DNA from: Gallionellales bacterium GWA2_60_18
GTDB lineage: Bacteria; Pseudomonadota; Gammaproteobacteria; Burkholderiales; Gallionellaceae
Assembly (NCBI GenBank): GCA_001801105.1
Contig: MGWS01000018.1
Location: forward strand, 52,944 to 116,943
Direction: 5' to 3'
Length of the DNA: 64,000 bases
Made by a program: the position numbers and the translations under genes. The first letter of the stretch is position 1; each line of letters begins with the position of its first letter. Shown in pieces: positions 7,002-19,209 of this stretch. The notes beneath the pieces were generated by a model. That model was not told where the DNA came from, made no database searches, and saw only the letters and a list, made by a program, of their open reading frames with translations.

Positions 7002-8295
7002 GGCGCATCAGCTCCTCGATGGCATCGGCGTCTTTCGGTGCGGAGGCGGTCAGCACTTCGTTGCCGTCCGCCGTGATGGCCACGTCGTCCTCGATGCGGA
7101 TGCCGATGTTCCACAGCGCCAGCGGCACATCGTCGGCGGGGCGGATGTAGCAGCCGGGCTCGACGGTCAGGGTCATGCCGGGTTGCAACAGGCGCCAGCG
7201 GTCATCGACCTTGTAGTCGCCGACGTCGTGCACGTCCATGCCCAGCCAGTGGCCGGTGCGGTGCATGTAGAAGCGCTTGTAGCTTTCGCTCTCCAGCACT
7301 TCATCCAAGCTACCGTGGCAGAGTTTGAGGTCGATGAAGCCCTGCGCCAGCACGCGCAACGCGGCTTCGTGCGGCGCGTTCCAAGGGTTGCCGGGTTGCG
7401 CGTCGGCGATGGCGGCGGCCTGCGCGGCGAGCACCATCTGGTACACGTCGCGTTGCGCGGCATCGAATCTGCCGTTGACCGGGAAGGTGCGGGTGATATC
7501 GGCGGCATAGCCTTCCACTTCGCAGCCCGCGTCGATCAGCAGCAGGTCGCCGTCGCGCAGGCATGCGCTGTTCGAGATGTAATGCAGCACGCAGGCGTTC
7601 GCGCCGCCGGCGACGATGGCGGGATAGGCCTGGTGGCGCGCGCCGTGGCGGCAGAATTCGTGCAGCAGCTCCGCCTCGACTTCGTATTCATGCAGGTCGG
7701 GGCGCGTGCAGCGCATGGCGCGGCGGTGCGCCTGCGCGGAGATCGTGGCGGCGCGGCGCATGACACCGAGTTCGTGCGTATCCTTGATGAGGCGCATCTC
7801 GTGCAGCAGGGCGCGCACGTCGCATACCCGGTCGGGCGCGCGGATGCCGCTGCGTATCTTGGATTGCACCGTGTTGCGCAGTTCGAGCAGGCGGCTGTCC
7901 CAGGCGGCATTCGCCCCGAGCGGCCAGAACAGCGCGGGCTGGTTGCCCAGCAGTTCGGCCAATCTTTCATCCAGCCGTTCGATGGCGCAGGCCTCGTCGA
8001 AACCGTAGCGCTCCTGCGCCGCTTCCGGGCCGCAGCGGTAGCCGTCCCAGATCTCGCGCTCCGGGTTCTTCTCGCGGCAGAACAGGATGGAGCGCGGCTG
8101 CTCGCCGGCGACCAGCACCAGCACCGCCTCCGGTTCGGTGAAGCCGGTGAGGTAGTAGAAGCTGCTGTCGTGCCGGTAGGCGTAGTGCGTGTCGCCGTTG
8201 CGTGCCACTTCTTCGGCGGTGGGAATGATGGCGATGCCGCTTCCCATCTTTTCGATGAGGCGGTCGCGGCGTTCGGCGCAGGGCGTTAGTGTCAT
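6994..8295 (-). CDS. pepP: Xaa-Pro aminopeptidase
   Basis: A 433-residue M24B metallopeptidase that removes an N-terminal residue preceding proline. The N-terminal creatinase-like domain carries HDSSFYYLTGFTEPEA. The pita-bread catalytic domain shows metal ligands in LLIDAGCEVEGYAADITRTF (two Asp), HRTGHWLGMDVHD (His), TVEPG (Glu) and IRIEDD (Glu). ATG at 8295 gives a start like E. coli PepP. A longer form from 8337 would overlap the preceding gene with its Shine-Dalgarno touching the start codon and is less likely. The gene is in the amgK-murU-membrane protein-pepP-ubiH-cyclase run. Confidence 0.92.
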   Translation of the reverse strand: MTLTPCAERRDRLIEKMGSGIAIIPTAEEVARNGDTHYAYRHDSSFYYLTGFTEPEAVLVLVAGEQPRSILFCREKNPEREIWDGYRCGPEAAQERYGFDEACAIERLDERLAELLGNQPALFWPLGANAAWDSRLLELRNTVQSKIRSGIRAPDRVCDVRALLHEMRLIKDTHELGVMRRAATISAQAHRRAMRCTRPDLHEYEVEAELLHEFCRHGARHQAYPAIVAGGANACVLHYISNSACLRDGDLLLIDAGCEVEGYAADITRTFPVNGRFDAAQRDVYQMVLAAQAAAIADAQPGNPWNAPHEAALRVLAQGFIDLKLCHGSLDEVLESESYKRFYMHRTGHWLGMDVHDVGDYKVDDRWRLLQPGMTLTVEPGCYIRPADDVPLALWNIGIRIEDDVAITADGNEVLTASAPKDADAIEELMRHD

Positions 8296-8324
8296 GGTCA
8301 AATGATAAACCGATTCGTTCGTTT

Positions 8325-8597
8325 TCAGTGCAGCCATCCTCCGGCGCGGAGGATGCCCACGATGCCCACCATCACCCAGAAGACATTGAGCATGGTGTAG
8401 GCCGCATCCTTTTTAAGCATGGCGCACCAGGAAAGCATCACCGCATCGATGGTGTTGAATGCCCAGACGAACATGAACGGGCTGGCTGGCCCCATCCAGC
8501 TTACCAGCGAAAAACTGAAGATGCGCATCAGCACCCCGGTCATCTCGATGTGTTTGATGTACTTCAGGACAAAGCGATTGGCTTGGGCGATGGGCAT
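8325..8597 (-). CDS. Small membrane protein of unknown function
   Basis: A 90-residue hydrophobic protein with two or three likely membrane segments (around residues 22-47 and 67-85). The centre, MGPASPFMFVWAFNTIDAVM, has a helix break at Gly-Pro. ATG at 8597 is chosen because it begins 11 bases after the murU stop; further upstream starts would lie inside murU. I do not recognise the family. The tight spacing to murU and pepP suggests co-transcription, but no function follows from that. Confidence 0.65.
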   Translation of the reverse strand: MPIAQANRFVLKYIKHIEMTGVLMRIFSFSLVSWMGPASPFMFVWAFNTIDAVMLSWCAMLKKDAAYTMLNVFWVMVGIVGILRAGGWLH

Positions 8598-8607
8598 GGA
8601 CGATGCT

Positions 8608-10408
<1,801 letters not shown>

Positions 10409-10432
10409 ATTGAGTCTTTGTCGAAGGGCGTT

Positions 10433-10460
10433 GGTGGTAAACTTGACGGAGTTTACCACC
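10433..10460. promoter_or_regulatory. Perfect 11-bp inverted repeat between divergent amgK and lptD
   Basis: GGTGGTAAACT (10433-10443) and AGTTTACCACC (10450-10460) are perfectly complementary, with a 6-base spacer TGACGG. The element sits in the 72-base space between the two start codons, 20 bases before lptD. It may be an operator shared by both genes or a leader hairpin. No matching regulator is evident. Confidence 0.5.
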
Positions 10461-10480
10461 TTGACCATTGCCTGCGCGCC

Positions 10481-12694
10481 ATGCGGTTTCGCCTCAAACC
10501 CGTCGCCCTTTCCCTGCTGTGCGCATTTACGCATGGTGCCTCCGCAGCGGACCTGCTCGCGCTGCGGCTGGACAAGACTTTCATGGCGATGGCGGAGCCG
10601 CAGCAGGAAACGCCGGCTTTCGTCGAGGCCGACCGCCTGACCGGGAAAAAAGAGAACCAGATCGAGGCGACCGGCAACGCGATCCTGCGCAAGCGCGGAC
10701 AGTCGATCCGGGCGGACCGGCTGTTGTATTTCCAGGATACGCAGGATGTCGATGCGCAGGGTTCGGTGGTGCTGGAGCAGGATCGCAGCACCATGAGCGG
10801 GCCACACCTCAAACTGAACCTGGACACCAACATCGGCTTCATGGAACAGCCGGTGTTCTATCTGGCGGAGAACGGCGGGCGCGGCGCGGCGGACATGCTG
10901 CACATCCACGACAAGCAGCATTACACGCTGGACAACGCGAGCTATACCACCTGTCGCGCCGATGAGGAAGACTGGCTGCTGAAGATGCGGGGGCTGGAAC
11001 TCGACCGCGATAACCAGATCGGCGTGGCGCACCATGCCTGGGTGGAGTTCATGGGCGTGCCCCTGCTCTATTCGCCCTGGATGGATTTCCCGCTCAACGA
11101 CCAGCGCAAATCCGGCTTTCTCGCACCGATACTCGGCGGCACCACCAACGGTGGCAGCGACCTGACCCTGCCGTATTACTGGAACATCGCGCCGAACCGC
11201 GATGCCACCCTCGCGCCGCGGCTGATGACCAAGCGCGGCATCCTGCTCAACAACGAATTCCGCTATATGGAGCCGGCCTATGGCGGCGAGCTGCATCTTG
11301 ACGTCATGCCGAACGATGATATGGCGGACCGCAGCCGCACGCGCATCGCGCTCCAGCATACGCAATCCCTGATGGGCGGGCTGAACGGTTACCTCAACCT
11401 GCATGGCGTCTCGGACGACAATTATTTCCGCGACCTGGGGGACTCGGTGAACGCCACTTCGCAGGTCAACCTGTTGCAGGAAGGCGGGCTGAACTACAAC
11501 GCGGGCTGGTGGAACGCCACGGCGCGCGTGCAACGCTACCAGACCCTGCAGGATCCGGCCTCCCCCATCGTGTCGCCATACAAGCGGCTGCCACAACTGG
11601 CACTGAATGCGCAGCAGAACTATCGCGGCGCCAGCCTCGCCTTCGCCGGCGAGTTCACCGATTTCGCGCACCCCTCCCTGGTGAGCGCACAGCGGCTGGT
11701 GCTCAACCCGTCCGTCAGCTATCCGCTGGTCAGTGCCCCGGCGTTCTATCTCACGCCCCGGCTCGGCCTGCATGTCACGCACTATGCGATGGGGGCGAAC
11801 AATGCCGCCGCCCAGCCGAATGCCTCGCGCGCCCTGCCGCTGCTGAGCGTGGACAGCGGCGTCGCGTTCGAGCGCGACTGGAGCCTGTTCGGCAGCGATT
11901 ATCTGCACACGCTGGAGCCGCGCGTGTTTTATGTGTATGTGCCGTTCAGGGAGCAGAGCCAACTGCCCAACTTCGATTCGGCGCAGGCGCCTTTCAGCTT
12001 CACCCAGATGTTTACCGAGAACCGCTTCTTCGGCAGCGACCGCGTGGGCGATGCCAACCATGTCACGCTGGCGCTGACATCGCGCCTGCTGGAGCAGTCC
12101 AACGGCATGGAGCGCCTGAGTCTGACGGTAGGCGAGCGTTTCAGTTTCGAGACGCCGCGCGTCAATCTGGTTGCGCCCACGTTGAGCAGCAACAAGTCCG
12201 ATATCCTGATGGCGCTGTCCGGGCGCGTCACCGATGCGTGGACACTGGATGGCGAGCTGCAATTCGATCCCAACCAGTCGCATACCCAGCGCTACAATGC
12301 GGCGGCACGTTACCGGCCCGAACTGGGCAAGGCGCTCAACCTGGGCTACCGTTTCCAGCGCGACGTACTGCGCCAGGCCGATGTCTCGGTGCAATGGCCG
12401 CTGTCCGGCGGCTGGCACGCGGTGGGGCGCTGGAACTATTCCTTCCTGGATAGCCGGCTTTTGGAAGGCATCGCCGGGCTTGAGTATAATCGCAGTTGCT
12501 GGACGCTGCGTCTGGTGGCGCAAAGCTTCACCACGGCGACGCAGCAGACCAATACTGGTTTCTTCATACAGCTCGAGTTGAACGATCTGGTCAAGATCGG
12601 TTCCGATCCGCTGGACATACTCAAGCAAAGCGTGCCGGGCTATACCAAACTGAACGAGCGCAAGGCCGGGGAAGACAACCCGGTGCTGCGCTGA
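10481..12694 (+). CDS. lptD: LPS-assembly outer membrane protein LptD
   Basis: A 737-residue beta-barrel protein that, with LptE, inserts lipopolysaccharide into the outer leaflet. A signal peptide is followed by probable cleavage after Ala22 (GASA). An OstA/LptA-like jellyroll follows (about 45-160: VEADRLTGKKENQIEATG, RADRLLYF, STMSGPHLKL), then the barrel to the C-terminus. Cysteines occur at the N-terminal domain end (YTTCRADEED) and near the barrel end (NRSCWTL), fitting the inter-domain disulfides of the family. Next to surA, the barrel chaperone, as in many proteobacteria. The start is the first ATG before the signal peptide. Confidence 0.93.
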   Translation: MRFRLKPVALSLLCAFTHGASAADLLALRLDKTFMAMAEPQQETPAFVEADRLTGKKENQIEATGNAILRKRGQSIRADRLLYFQDTQDVDAQGSVVLEQDRSTMSGPHLKLNLDTNIGFMEQPVFYLAENGGRGAADMLHIHDKQHYTLDNASYTTCRADEEDWLLKMRGLELDRDNQIGVAHHAWVEFMGVPLLYSPWMDFPLNDQRKSGFLAPILGGTTNGGSDLTLPYYWNIAPNRDATLAPRLMTKRGILLNNEFRYMEPAYGGELHLDVMPNDDMADRSRTRIALQHTQSLMGGLNGYLNLHGVSDDNYFRDLGDSVNATSQVNLLQEGGLNYNAGWWNATARVQRYQTLQDPASPIVSPYKRLPQLALNAQQNYRGASLAFAGEFTDFAHPSLVSAQRLVLNPSVSYPLVSAPAFYLTPRLGLHVTHYAMGANNAAAQPNASRALPLLSVDSGVAFERDWSLFGSDYLHTLEPRVFYVYVPFREQSQLPNFDSAQAPFSFTQMFTENRFFGSDRVGDANHVTLALTSRLLEQSNGMERLSLTVGERFSFETPRVNLVAPTLSSNKSDILMALSGRVTDAWTLDGELQFDPNQSHTQRYNAAARYRPELGKALNLGYRFQRDVLRQADVSVQWPLSGGWHAVGRWNYSFLDSRLLEGIAGLEYNRSCWTLRLVAQSFTTATQQTNTGFFIQLELNDLVKIGSDPLDILKQSVPGYTKLNERKAGEDNPVLR

Positions 12695-12710
12695 CTGACG
12701 AAAGAAAACG

Positions 12711-14066
12711 ATGCGGAAGAACACCCGGAATATCCAGAACAACCCGTTGCGCCCCGCCTTGCGGCTGCTGGCGTTCTTGCTCCTGACGCTGGGCGGTGCC
12801 GTCGCGCAGGGCGAGCCCATGCAGGGCGATCCGCAGCAGCAGATCGCGGATATCGATTCGGTGGCTGCGGTGGTCAACGATGACGTGGTCACCCGCCAGG
12901 AATTGAATGACCGGCTGCGCGCCGTAATGCGCCAGCTGCAAAAACAGGGCACGCCGCTGCCCGCGCCGGAGGCCCTGGAAAGACAGGTGCTCGAGCGCAT
13001 GGTCATGGATCTGCTGCAAGTGCAGTACGCCAGGGAGAACGGTGTGCGCGTGGACGATGCGCAACTGGATCTGGCCATCACCCGCATCGCGCAGCAGAAC
13101 AATTTTCCTTCGCTGGCGGAGTTCCGTGCCAGGCTCGAGGCGGACGGCGTGGATTTCACGAAATTCCGCGAGGAGATACGCGGCGAGATCGTTACCACGC
13201 GCCTGCGCCAGCGCGAAGTGGAAAGCAGGCTGGTGATCAGCGATGCGGAGGTGGATAACTACCTTGCCAACAAGACGAAGGCGGGAAGCGCCGGCGAAGA
13301 GTTCCATCTGGCGCACGTACTGGTGGTGGTGCCGGAGCAGGCCAGTGCGGACAAGATCCAGGCGGCGCGCGCCAAGGCCGAACAGGCGCTGGCCCAGTTG
13401 AAAGGCGGGGCGGATTTCGCGCAGGTAGCGGCGGGCGCTTCCGATGCGACGGACGCCCTCAAGGGCGGCGATCTCAGCTGGCGCCCGGCCGACCGCATCC
13501 CGCCGTTGTTCATGAACGAACTGCAAAAGCTGCAACCCGGCCAGACCACTGCGGTGTTGCGCAGCCCGACCGGTTTCCACATCCTCAAGCTGGTCGAGAA
13601 GCGTAGCGGCAGCGCGCCGGTGGTGATCATCCAGACCCATGCACGCCATATCCTGATCAAGACCAGCGAGATCGTTTCGGAAAATGAGGCGCACAAGCGC
13701 ATCATGGAAATCAAACAGCGCATCGAGGGCGGCGCGGACTTTGCCGAGCAGGCCAGGCGCTATTCGCAGGACGGCAGTGCGCAGCAGGACGGCGACCTGG
13801 ACTGGATATCCCCCGGGCAGACCGTGCCGGAGTTCGAAGAGGCGATGGACAAGCTGCAGCCGGGCCAGATGGGGGCGGTGCAATCCCAGTTCGGCTGGCA
13901 CCTGATCCAGGTGCTGGAGCGTCGCAACGCCGATGTCAGCGAGCAGCAGAAGCGCCAGCAGGCGCGCATCGCCATCGGCACGCTCAAGGCCGATGAGCAG
14001 TTCCAGGACTGGCTGCGCCAGCTGCGCGACCGCGCCTTCGTCGAGTATCACACCGAAGAAAAATAG
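12711..14066 (+). CDS. surA: Periplasmic chaperone and peptidyl-prolyl isomerase SurA
   Basis: A 451-residue chaperone that escorts outer membrane proteins across the periplasm. The signal peptide has probable cleavage after Ala32 (GAVA|QGE). An N-terminal SurA domain follows ([18 protein letters not shown]). Two parvulin domains follow: the first around [12 protein letters not shown] to GFHILKLVE, the second around [12 protein letters not shown] to [11 protein letters not shown]-terminal helix ends the protein. It starts 16 bases after lptD, whose product is a SurA client. pdxA and rsmA follow, as in E. coli. Confidence 0.94.
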   Translation: MRKNTRNIQNNPLRPALRLLAFLLLTLGGAVAQGEPMQGDPQQQIADIDSVAAVVNDDVVTRQELNDRLRAVMRQLQKQGTPLPAPEALERQVLERMVMDLLQVQYARENGVRVDDAQLDLAITRIAQQNNFPSLAEFRARLEADGVDFTKFREEIRGEIVTTRLRQREVESRLVISDAEVDNYLANKTKAGSAGEEFHLAHVLVVVPEQASADKIQAARAKAEQALAQLKGGADFAQVAAGASDATDALKGGDLSWRPADRIPPLFMNELQKLQPGQTTAVLRSPTGFHILKLVEKRSGSAPVVIIQTHARHILIKTSEIVSENEAHKRIMEIKQRIEGGADFAEQARRYSQDGSAQQDGDLDWISPGQTVPEFEEAMDKLQPGQMGAVQSQFGWHLIQVLERRNADVSEQQKRQQARIAIGTLKADEQFQDWLRQLRDRAFVEYHTEEK

Positions 14067-14073
14067 CAGGGTC

Positions 14074-15072
14074 GTGGATACGGCTTTCCCATCGGCGCCG
14101 CTGGTCATCACCTCGGGCGAACCCGCCGGCATCGGCCCCGATCTCTGCGTGCGGCTTGCCGTCGCGCCGCCCGATATCCCCTTTGTTGTGATCGCCGACA
14201 AGCATCTGCTGCAACAGCGCGCGGCGCAGCTCGGTATCGCGCTGCAGTTGCATGACTATGCGGCAAGTACTGCCAGTCAGTTTCTTTCTCCTTCGCTGCC
14301 GGTGATCCATGTGCCAATTGCCGCACCCTGCCAGCCGGGCGTGCTGAATGCCGCGAACAGCGCCTATGTGCTGGAAATGCTGCGCCGCGCGGCGCAGGGC
14401 TGCCAGTCCGGCGAATTCTCCGGCATGGTCACCGCGCCGGTGCACAAGGGCGTCATCAACGACGCGGGCATCCCGTTCACCGGTCACACGGAATACCTCG
14501 CCGAACTGATGCACGCCCCGCAGGTGGTGATGATGCTGGCGGGCGGCGGCATGCGCGTGGCACTGGCGACCACGCACCTGCCGCTGCGCGAGGTGGCGGA
14601 CGCGATCACGCCGACCTTGCTGGAAAGCGTGCTGCGCATCCTGCACCGCGATCTGCAACGGCGCTTCGGCATGGCGCATCCGCGCATCCTCGTCGCCGGG
14701 CTGAATCCGCATGCAGGCGAGGGCGGACACCTCGGGCGCGAAGAGATCGAGGTGATGATCCCGGTGCTGGACAAGCTGCGTGCCGAGGGCATGAACGTGA
14801 GCGCGCCACTGCCTGCCGATACATTGTTCGCCGCGCACCGGCTGCGCGAATGCGATGCGGTGCTGGCGATGTACCACGACCAGGGGCTGCCGGTGCTGAA
14901 ACACGCCAGCTTCGGCGCGGGCGTGAACATCACGCTCGGCCTGCCCATCATCCGTACCTCGGTCGACCACGGCACGGCACTCGATCTGGCGGGCACCGGC
15001 AAGGCCGAGGTTGGCAGCCTGCTGGAAGCGATCAGGGTGGCGGCGCAGATGGTGCAACATGAGCGGGCATAA
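14074..15072 (+). CDS. pdxA: 4-hydroxythreonine-4-phosphate dehydrogenase
   Basis: A 332-residue enzyme of pyridoxal 5'-phosphate synthesis that oxidises 4-phosphohydroxy-L-threonine with NAD. Recognised by [11 protein letters not shown] at the start, [20 protein letters not shown], and metal-binding histidines including [14 protein letters not shown] at 14074, preceded by an AGCAGG, begins exactly where the family's N-terminus is expected; upstream in-frame ATGs lie inside surA. It starts 7 bases after surA and overlaps rsmA by 14 bases. Confidence 0.93.
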   Translation: MDTAFPSAPLVITSGEPAGIGPDLCVRLAVAPPDIPFVVIADKHLLQQRAAQLGIALQLHDYAASTASQFLSPSLPVIHVPIAAPCQPGVLNAANSAYVLEMLRRAAQGCQSGEFSGMVTAPVHKGVINDAGIPFTGHTEYLAELMHAPQVVMMLAGGGMRVALATTHLPLREVADAITPTLLESVLRILHRDLQRRFGMAHPRILVAGLNPHAGEGGHLGREEIEVMIPVLDKLRAEGMNVSAPLPADTLFAAHRLRECDAVLAMYHDQGLPVLKHASFGAGVNITLGLPIIRTSVDHGTALDLAGTGKAEVGSLLEAIRVAAQMVQHERA

Positions 15073-15838
15073 AGCCAAGAAGCAGTTTGGCCAGAACTTT
15101 CTGGTTGACCAGAACATCATCGCCGACATCGTCCGCGCGATCCGCCCGGAACCGGATGACAGCATGGTGGAGATCGGCCCCGGCCTGGGCGCACTGACGC
15201 GCCCGCTGCTGAAGCAGTTGAACAAGTTGCATGTGGTGGAGATCGACCGCGACATCATCGCGCGGCTAAAGACGGATTATCCGCAGGACAGGCTGGTGAT
15301 CCACGAAGGCGATGCGTTGGAATTCGATTTCGCCGCGCTGCCCGCGCCGCTGCGCATCGTCGGCAATCTCCCCTACAACATCTCGTCGCCGCTGCTGTTC
15401 CATTTCGCCGCTTACGCCGCGCGCATCACCGACATGCATTTCATGCTGCAGAACGAAGTGGTCGAGCGCATGGTGGCCGCGCCTTCCACGCCGCAATACG
15501 GGCGGCTGTCGGTGATGCTGCAATACCGTTTTTATATGGAGAAGCTGCTCGACGTACCGCCCGCCTCGTTCCGCCCCGCGCCCAAGGTGGATTCCGCCAT
15601 CGTGCGCATGATCCCGCTGCCGGCCGGCGAGATCGCGGTGCGCAACGAAAGCCGGTTCGCCGCCATCGTCGCCGCGGCTTTCGGGCAGCGCCGCAAGATG
15701 CTGCGCAACACCTTGCGCGAATGGCTGCATGAGGATGATCTTGCGCATCTGGGCATCGATGCGCGACTGCGCGCCGAAGATCTTTCTGTGGCGCAATTCA
15801 TCGGCATGGCCAATTATCTGGAGGAGCGGATGGGGTAG
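15059..15838 (+). CDS. rsmA: 16S rRNA dimethyladenosine transferase (KsgA)
   Basis: A 259-residue SAM-dependent enzyme that dimethylates two adjacent adenosines near the 3' end of 16S rRNA. N-terminal [18 protein letters not shown]-binding [11 protein letters not shown] and the catalytic NLPYNISSP motif are all present, and [13 protein letters not shown] marks the C-terminal domain. ATG at 15059 lies within the end of pdxA. Confidence 0.95.
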   Translation: MSGHKAKKQFGQNFLVDQNIIADIVRAIRPEPDDSMVEIGPGLGALTRPLLKQLNKLHVVEIDRDIIARLKTDYPQDRLVIHEGDALEFDFAALPAPLRIVGNLPYNISSPLLFHFAAYAARITDMHFMLQNEVVERMVAAPSTPQYGRLSVMLQYRFYMEKLLDVPPASFRPAPKVDSAIVRMIPLPAGEIAVRNESRFAAIVAAAFGQRRKMLRNTLREWLHEDDLAHLGIDARLRAEDLSVAQFIGMANYLEERMG

Positions 15839-15876
15839 AATGCGCATCCCGTCCCGACCTCATCATCATAACCATC

Positions 15877-16716
15877 ATGTCCGAATCTTTTCCCCTGGTA
15901 ATGACCTTCGCCGCGACCGACCCGAGCGGCGGTGCCGGCCTGCAGGCCGATCTGCTGACCATCTCCAGCATGGGCTGCCATCCGCTGTCGGTGGTGACGG
16001 CGATCACCGTGCAGGACACCAGCGGCGTGGACGATGTGCTGCCGATCGACCCGGACTGGGTGGAGGATCAGGCGCGTGCCATGCTCGAGGACGTGCCGGT
16101 GGCGGCGTTCAAGATCGGGCTGCTGGGTAGCGTGGAGAACATCGCGGCAATCGCCGAGGTGCTGGCGGATTATCCCGACATTCCGCTGGTGCTCGACCCG
16201 GTGCTGTCCTCCGGGCGCGGCGACGAACTGGCCAACGAGGACATGCTGGACGCGATGCGCGAACTGCTGATCCCGCAGACCACCATCATCACGCCGAACA
16301 GCATTGAAGCGCGCCGTCTCGCGCTGAACGAGGACGACGAAGAGGACGACCCCAGCCTCGAAGAATGCGCCAAGCGCTTGCTGCGCATGGGCTGCGAATA
16401 TGTGTTGATCACCGGCACGCACGAGCAGACGCCCAAGGTCGTCAACACCCTGTACGGTGAGCATGGCGTGATCCGCAGCGACAGCTGGGCGCGTCTGCCG
16501 GGCATCTATCACGGCTCCGGTTGCACGCTGGCATCCGCGATCGCGGCGCTGCTGGCGCAGGGCGTGGATGTGCCGGATGCGGTCAAGGAGGCACAGGAAT
16601 ACACCTGGCAGACCTTGAACGTCGGCTTCCGCCCCGGCATGGGGCAACACATTCCCGACCGGCTGTTCTGGGCGCGCGGCGAAGAGGATGAACCACAGCC
16701 GGAACGCCCCAATTAG
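15877..16716 (+). CDS. thiD: Hydroxymethylpyrimidine / phosphomethylpyrimidine kinase
   Basis: A 279-residue ribokinase-fold enzyme that phosphorylates the pyrimidine precursor of thiamine twice. Motifs: TDPSGGAGLQAD near the N-terminus, VLDPVLSSGRG, and the catalytic HGSGCTLASAIAA loop. An acidic stretch NEDDEEDDPSLEE (about residues 150-162) is a local insertion-like loop. It overlaps thiE by 29 bases, so the pair is probably translationally coupled. No TPP riboswitch fits in the 38 bases upstream. Confidence 0.93.
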   Translation: MSESFPLVMTFAATDPSGGAGLQADLLTISSMGCHPLSVVTAITVQDTSGVDDVLPIDPDWVEDQARAMLEDVPVAAFKIGLLGSVENIAAIAEVLADYPDIPLVLDPVLSSGRGDELANEDMLDAMRELLIPQTTIITPNSIEARRLALNEDDEEDDPSLEECAKRLLRMGCEYVLITGTHEQTPKVVNTLYGEHGVIRSDSWARLPGIYHGSGCTLASAIAALLAQGVDVPDAVKEAQEYTWQTLNVGFRPGMGQHIPDRLFWARGEEDEPQPERPN

Positions 16717-17332
16717 GGGCTTGTACGCCATCACGCCGGAAGAGGCGGATACGGCGGCGCTGTTGCGCAAGGTGCGCTCGGCATTACGGGGCGGGGCGAG
16801 GGTAGTGCAGTACCGCAACAAGCGCGCGGATGCGGCGCTGCGGCGCGAACAGGCCGGCGCATTGCGCGCGCTGACGCGCGAGTTCGGCGCACTCTTCATC
16901 GTCAACGACGATGCGCGGCTGGCCGCGGAAGCGGATGCCGACGGCGTGCATCTGGGCGGTGAAGACGGCAGCGTGGCGGCGGCGCGCGCGTTGCTGGGCA
17001 GCGCAAGTATCATCGGCGTGTCTTGCTATAATCGCGCGCCGTTGGGGTCCGAAGCGGTGCGGCAAGGCGCGGATTACGTGGCGTTCGGCGCGTTCTTCCC
17101 TTCCGGCGTTAAACCCGGCGCGGTGAAGGCCGAACTGCCGCTGTTGCAGGCGGCGCGGCGCGAATTGCAAGTGCCTGTCGTCGCCATCGGCGGCATCACG
17201 CCGCACAACGGCGCGGCATTGGTCGGGGCGGGCGCAGATGCGCTGGCGGTGATCTCGGCGTTATGGGATGCGCCGGACATCGAACAAGCGGCAAGAGATT
17301 TTTCTAACCTATTCAGCAAGGCATCATCATGA
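16688..17332 (+). CDS. thiE: Thiamine-phosphate synthase
   Basis: A 214-residue TIM-barrel enzyme joining the pyrimidine and thiazole moieties of thiamine. Features: LYAITPE, VVQYRNK (pyrophosphate-binding), [25 protein letters not shown] and the AIGGI phosphate loop. It starts within thiD and shares an ATGA with hemL. Family length is about 210 residues, so it is intact. Confidence 0.93.
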   Translation: MNHSRNAPIRGLYAITPEEADTAALLRKVRSALRGGARVVQYRNKRADAALRREQAGALRALTREFGALFIVNDDARLAAEADADGVHLGGEDGSVAAARALLGSASIIGVSCYNRAPLGSEAVRQGADYVAFGAFFPSGVKPGAVKAELPLLQAARRELQVPVVAIGGITPHNGAALVGAGADALAVISALWDAPDIEQAARDFSNLFSKASS

Positions 17333-18612
17333 CCTCTCACAATGAAGAACTGTTCATTGAATCGCAAAAAGTCATTCCCGGCGGCGTGAATTCGCCGGTG
17401 CGCGCGTTCCGCTCGGTCGGTGGCACACCGCTGTTCTTCCAGCGCGGGCAGGGTGCGTATGTGTGGGACGCGGACGGCAAAAAATACACCGATTATGTCG
17501 GCTCATGGGGGCCGATGATCGTCGGCCACTGCCATCCGGAAGTGGTCAAGGCGGTGCAGGATGCCGCCGCGCAAGGCCTGGGTTTCGGCGCGCCGACCGC
17601 GAGTGAACTGGAGCTGGCGAACCTGCTGTGCAAGCTGTTGCCCAGTCTGGAGATGGTTCGGCTGGTCAGTTCCGGCACCGAAGCGACCATGAGCGCGATC
17701 CGCCTGGCACGCGGCTTCACCGGGCGTTCGCGCATCGTGAAATTCGAAGGCTGCTACCACGGCCACTCCGACGGCCTGCTGGTGAAGGCCGGTTCCGGCG
17801 CGCTGACCTTCGGCCAGCCCAGTTCTTCCGGCGTACCCGCCGAGATCGCTGCGCTCACTACCGTGCTGGACTACAACGATGCTGCCGGTCTGGAAAAAGC
17901 CTTTGCCGAGATGGGCAAGGAGATTGCCGCCGTGATCGTCGAGCCGGTGGCGGGCAACATGAATCTGGTTGCGCCCAAGCGCGAGTTCCTCGATGCGATG
18001 CGTTCGCTCTGCACCAAATACGGCGCGGTGCTGATCCTCGACGAAGTGATGACCGGTTTCCGCGTCAGCCTGCAGGGTGCGCAGGGTCACTACGGCATCC
18101 AGCCGGATCTGGTGACGCTGGGCAAGGTGATGGGCGGCGGCCTGCCCGCAGCCGCGTTCGGCGGACGGCGCGACATCATGCAGTGCCTCGCGCCGCTCGG
18201 GCCGGTGTATCAGGCAGGTACGCTGTCGGGCAATCCGGTCGCGGTCGCCGCCGGGCTGGCCACGCTCAGGCTGGTGCAGGCGCCCGGTTTCTACCAGCGC
18301 CTGGCGCAACTGGCGCAGCAGCTCACCGCAGGTTTGACCGCCGCAGCGCAGAAACACGGCATCGCGTTCTGCGCGCAATCCGTGGGCGGCATGTTCGGAC
18401 TGTATTTCAGCAAGTCCCTGCCGACCAGCTATGCAGAAGTCATGGCCTGCGACAAGGAGGCGTTCAACCGCTTCTTCCACGCCATGCTGGACGCCGGGCA
18501 TTACCTCGCGCCATCGGCGTTCGAGGCGGGTTTCGTCTCCGCCGCGCACACCGAGGCCGACATCGCCGCGACCGTTGCGGCGGCAGACAAGATCTTCGCG
18601 GCCTGGCAGTGA
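17329..18612 (+). CDS. hemL: Glutamate-1-semialdehyde 2,1-aminomutase
   Basis: A 427-residue PLP enzyme producing 5-aminolevulinate in the C5 tetrapyrrole route. [15 protein letters not shown] at the N-terminus, LDEVMTGFR (PLP-ring Asp) and [17 protein letters not shown] (PLP lysine) identify it. It starts on the ATGA shared with thiE and ends on the TGATG shared with engB. With hemB, hemE and hemF elsewhere in the window it covers four haem steps. Confidence 0.96.
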   Translation: MTSHNEELFIESQKVIPGGVNSPVRAFRSVGGTPLFFQRGQGAYVWDADGKKYTDYVGSWGPMIVGHCHPEVVKAVQDAAAQGLGFGAPTASELELANLLCKLLPSLEMVRLVSSGTEATMSAIRLARGFTGRSRIVKFEGCYHGHSDGLLVKAGSGALTFGQPSSSGVPAEIAALTTVLDYNDAAGLEKAFAEMGKEIAAVIVEPVAGNMNLVAPKREFLDAMRSLCTKYGAVLILDEVMTGFRVSLQGAQGHYGIQPDLVTLGKVMGGGLPAAAFGGRRDIMQCLAPLGPVYQAGTLSGNPVAVAAGLATLRLVQAPGFYQRLAQLAQQLTAGLTAAAQKHGIAFCAQSVGGMFGLYFSKSLPTSYAEVMACDKEAFNRFFHAMLDAGHYLAPSAFEAGFVSAAHTEADIAATVAAADKIFAAWQ

Positions 18613-19205
18613 TGGGGCTGTTTTCCAAAGCGGCCTTTTTTACCACGGTCAATCATCTGAAAGACCTGCCGCTGCACGGCGGCAAAGAGGTGGCCTTCGT
18701 CGGACGTTCCAACGCGGGCAAATCGAGCGCCATCAATACCCTGGCCAACCACACGCGCCTGGCCTATACCAGCAAGACGCCTGGACGCACGCAGCATCTG
18801 AACTACTTTGCACTGGGCGATGGCAATTTCATCGTGGATCTGCCGGGCTATGGCTATGCCAAGGTGCCGCCCGAGAGCAAACAGCACTGGGAGAGCCTGC
18901 TGGGCGGATATCTCCAGACCCGCGAGGAACTGGCCGGTCTGGTCGTCATCATGGACGCGCGCCATCCGCTGACTGAACTGGACGAGAACATGCTGGACTG
19001 GTTCGCACCCACCAACAGGCCGGTGCATATCCTGCTCACCAAATCCGACAAGCTCAGCCGCCAGCAGGCCACGCTGACGTTGAATCGCGTAAAATCCCAC
19101 TTGGCCGCGCATTTTCCACAGTGCTCCGTGCAATTGTTCTCCAGCCTGAAGAAGCTTGGCATGGAAGAGGCGGAGGCGGTGATTGCGGGCTGGCTGAAAA
19201 GCTGA
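18612..19205 (+). CDS. engB: Ribosome-biogenesis GTPase EngB/YsxC
   Basis: A 197-residue TRAFAC GTPase needed for large-subunit assembly. G1 is [10 protein letters not shown]2 lies in SKTPGRTQ, G3 is DLPGYGYAK and G4 is LTKSDKLS. The start ATG overlaps the hemL stop by one base. The family is usually about 200 residues, so the gene is complete. Confidence 0.95.
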   Translation: MGLFSKAAFFTTVNHLKDLPLHGGKEVAFVGRSNAGKSSAINTLANHTRLAYTSKTPGRTQHLNYFALGDGNFIVDLPGYGYAKVPPESKQHWESLLGGYLQTREELAGLVVIMDARHPLTELDENMLDWFAPTNRPVHILLTKSDKLSRQQATLTLNRVKSHLAAHFPQCSVQLFSSLKKLGMEEAEAVIAGWLKS

Positions 19206-19209
19206 CAGA

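Noticed and set aside
10412..13198. Long minus-strand extension of amgK across lptD and surA
   Set aside because: Only the part from 10408 downward matches a protein family; the rest is antisense to two clear genes.
15839..15876. Possible TPP riboswitch before thiD
   Set aside because: The gap is only 38 bases, too short, and the conserved thi-box sequence is not present.
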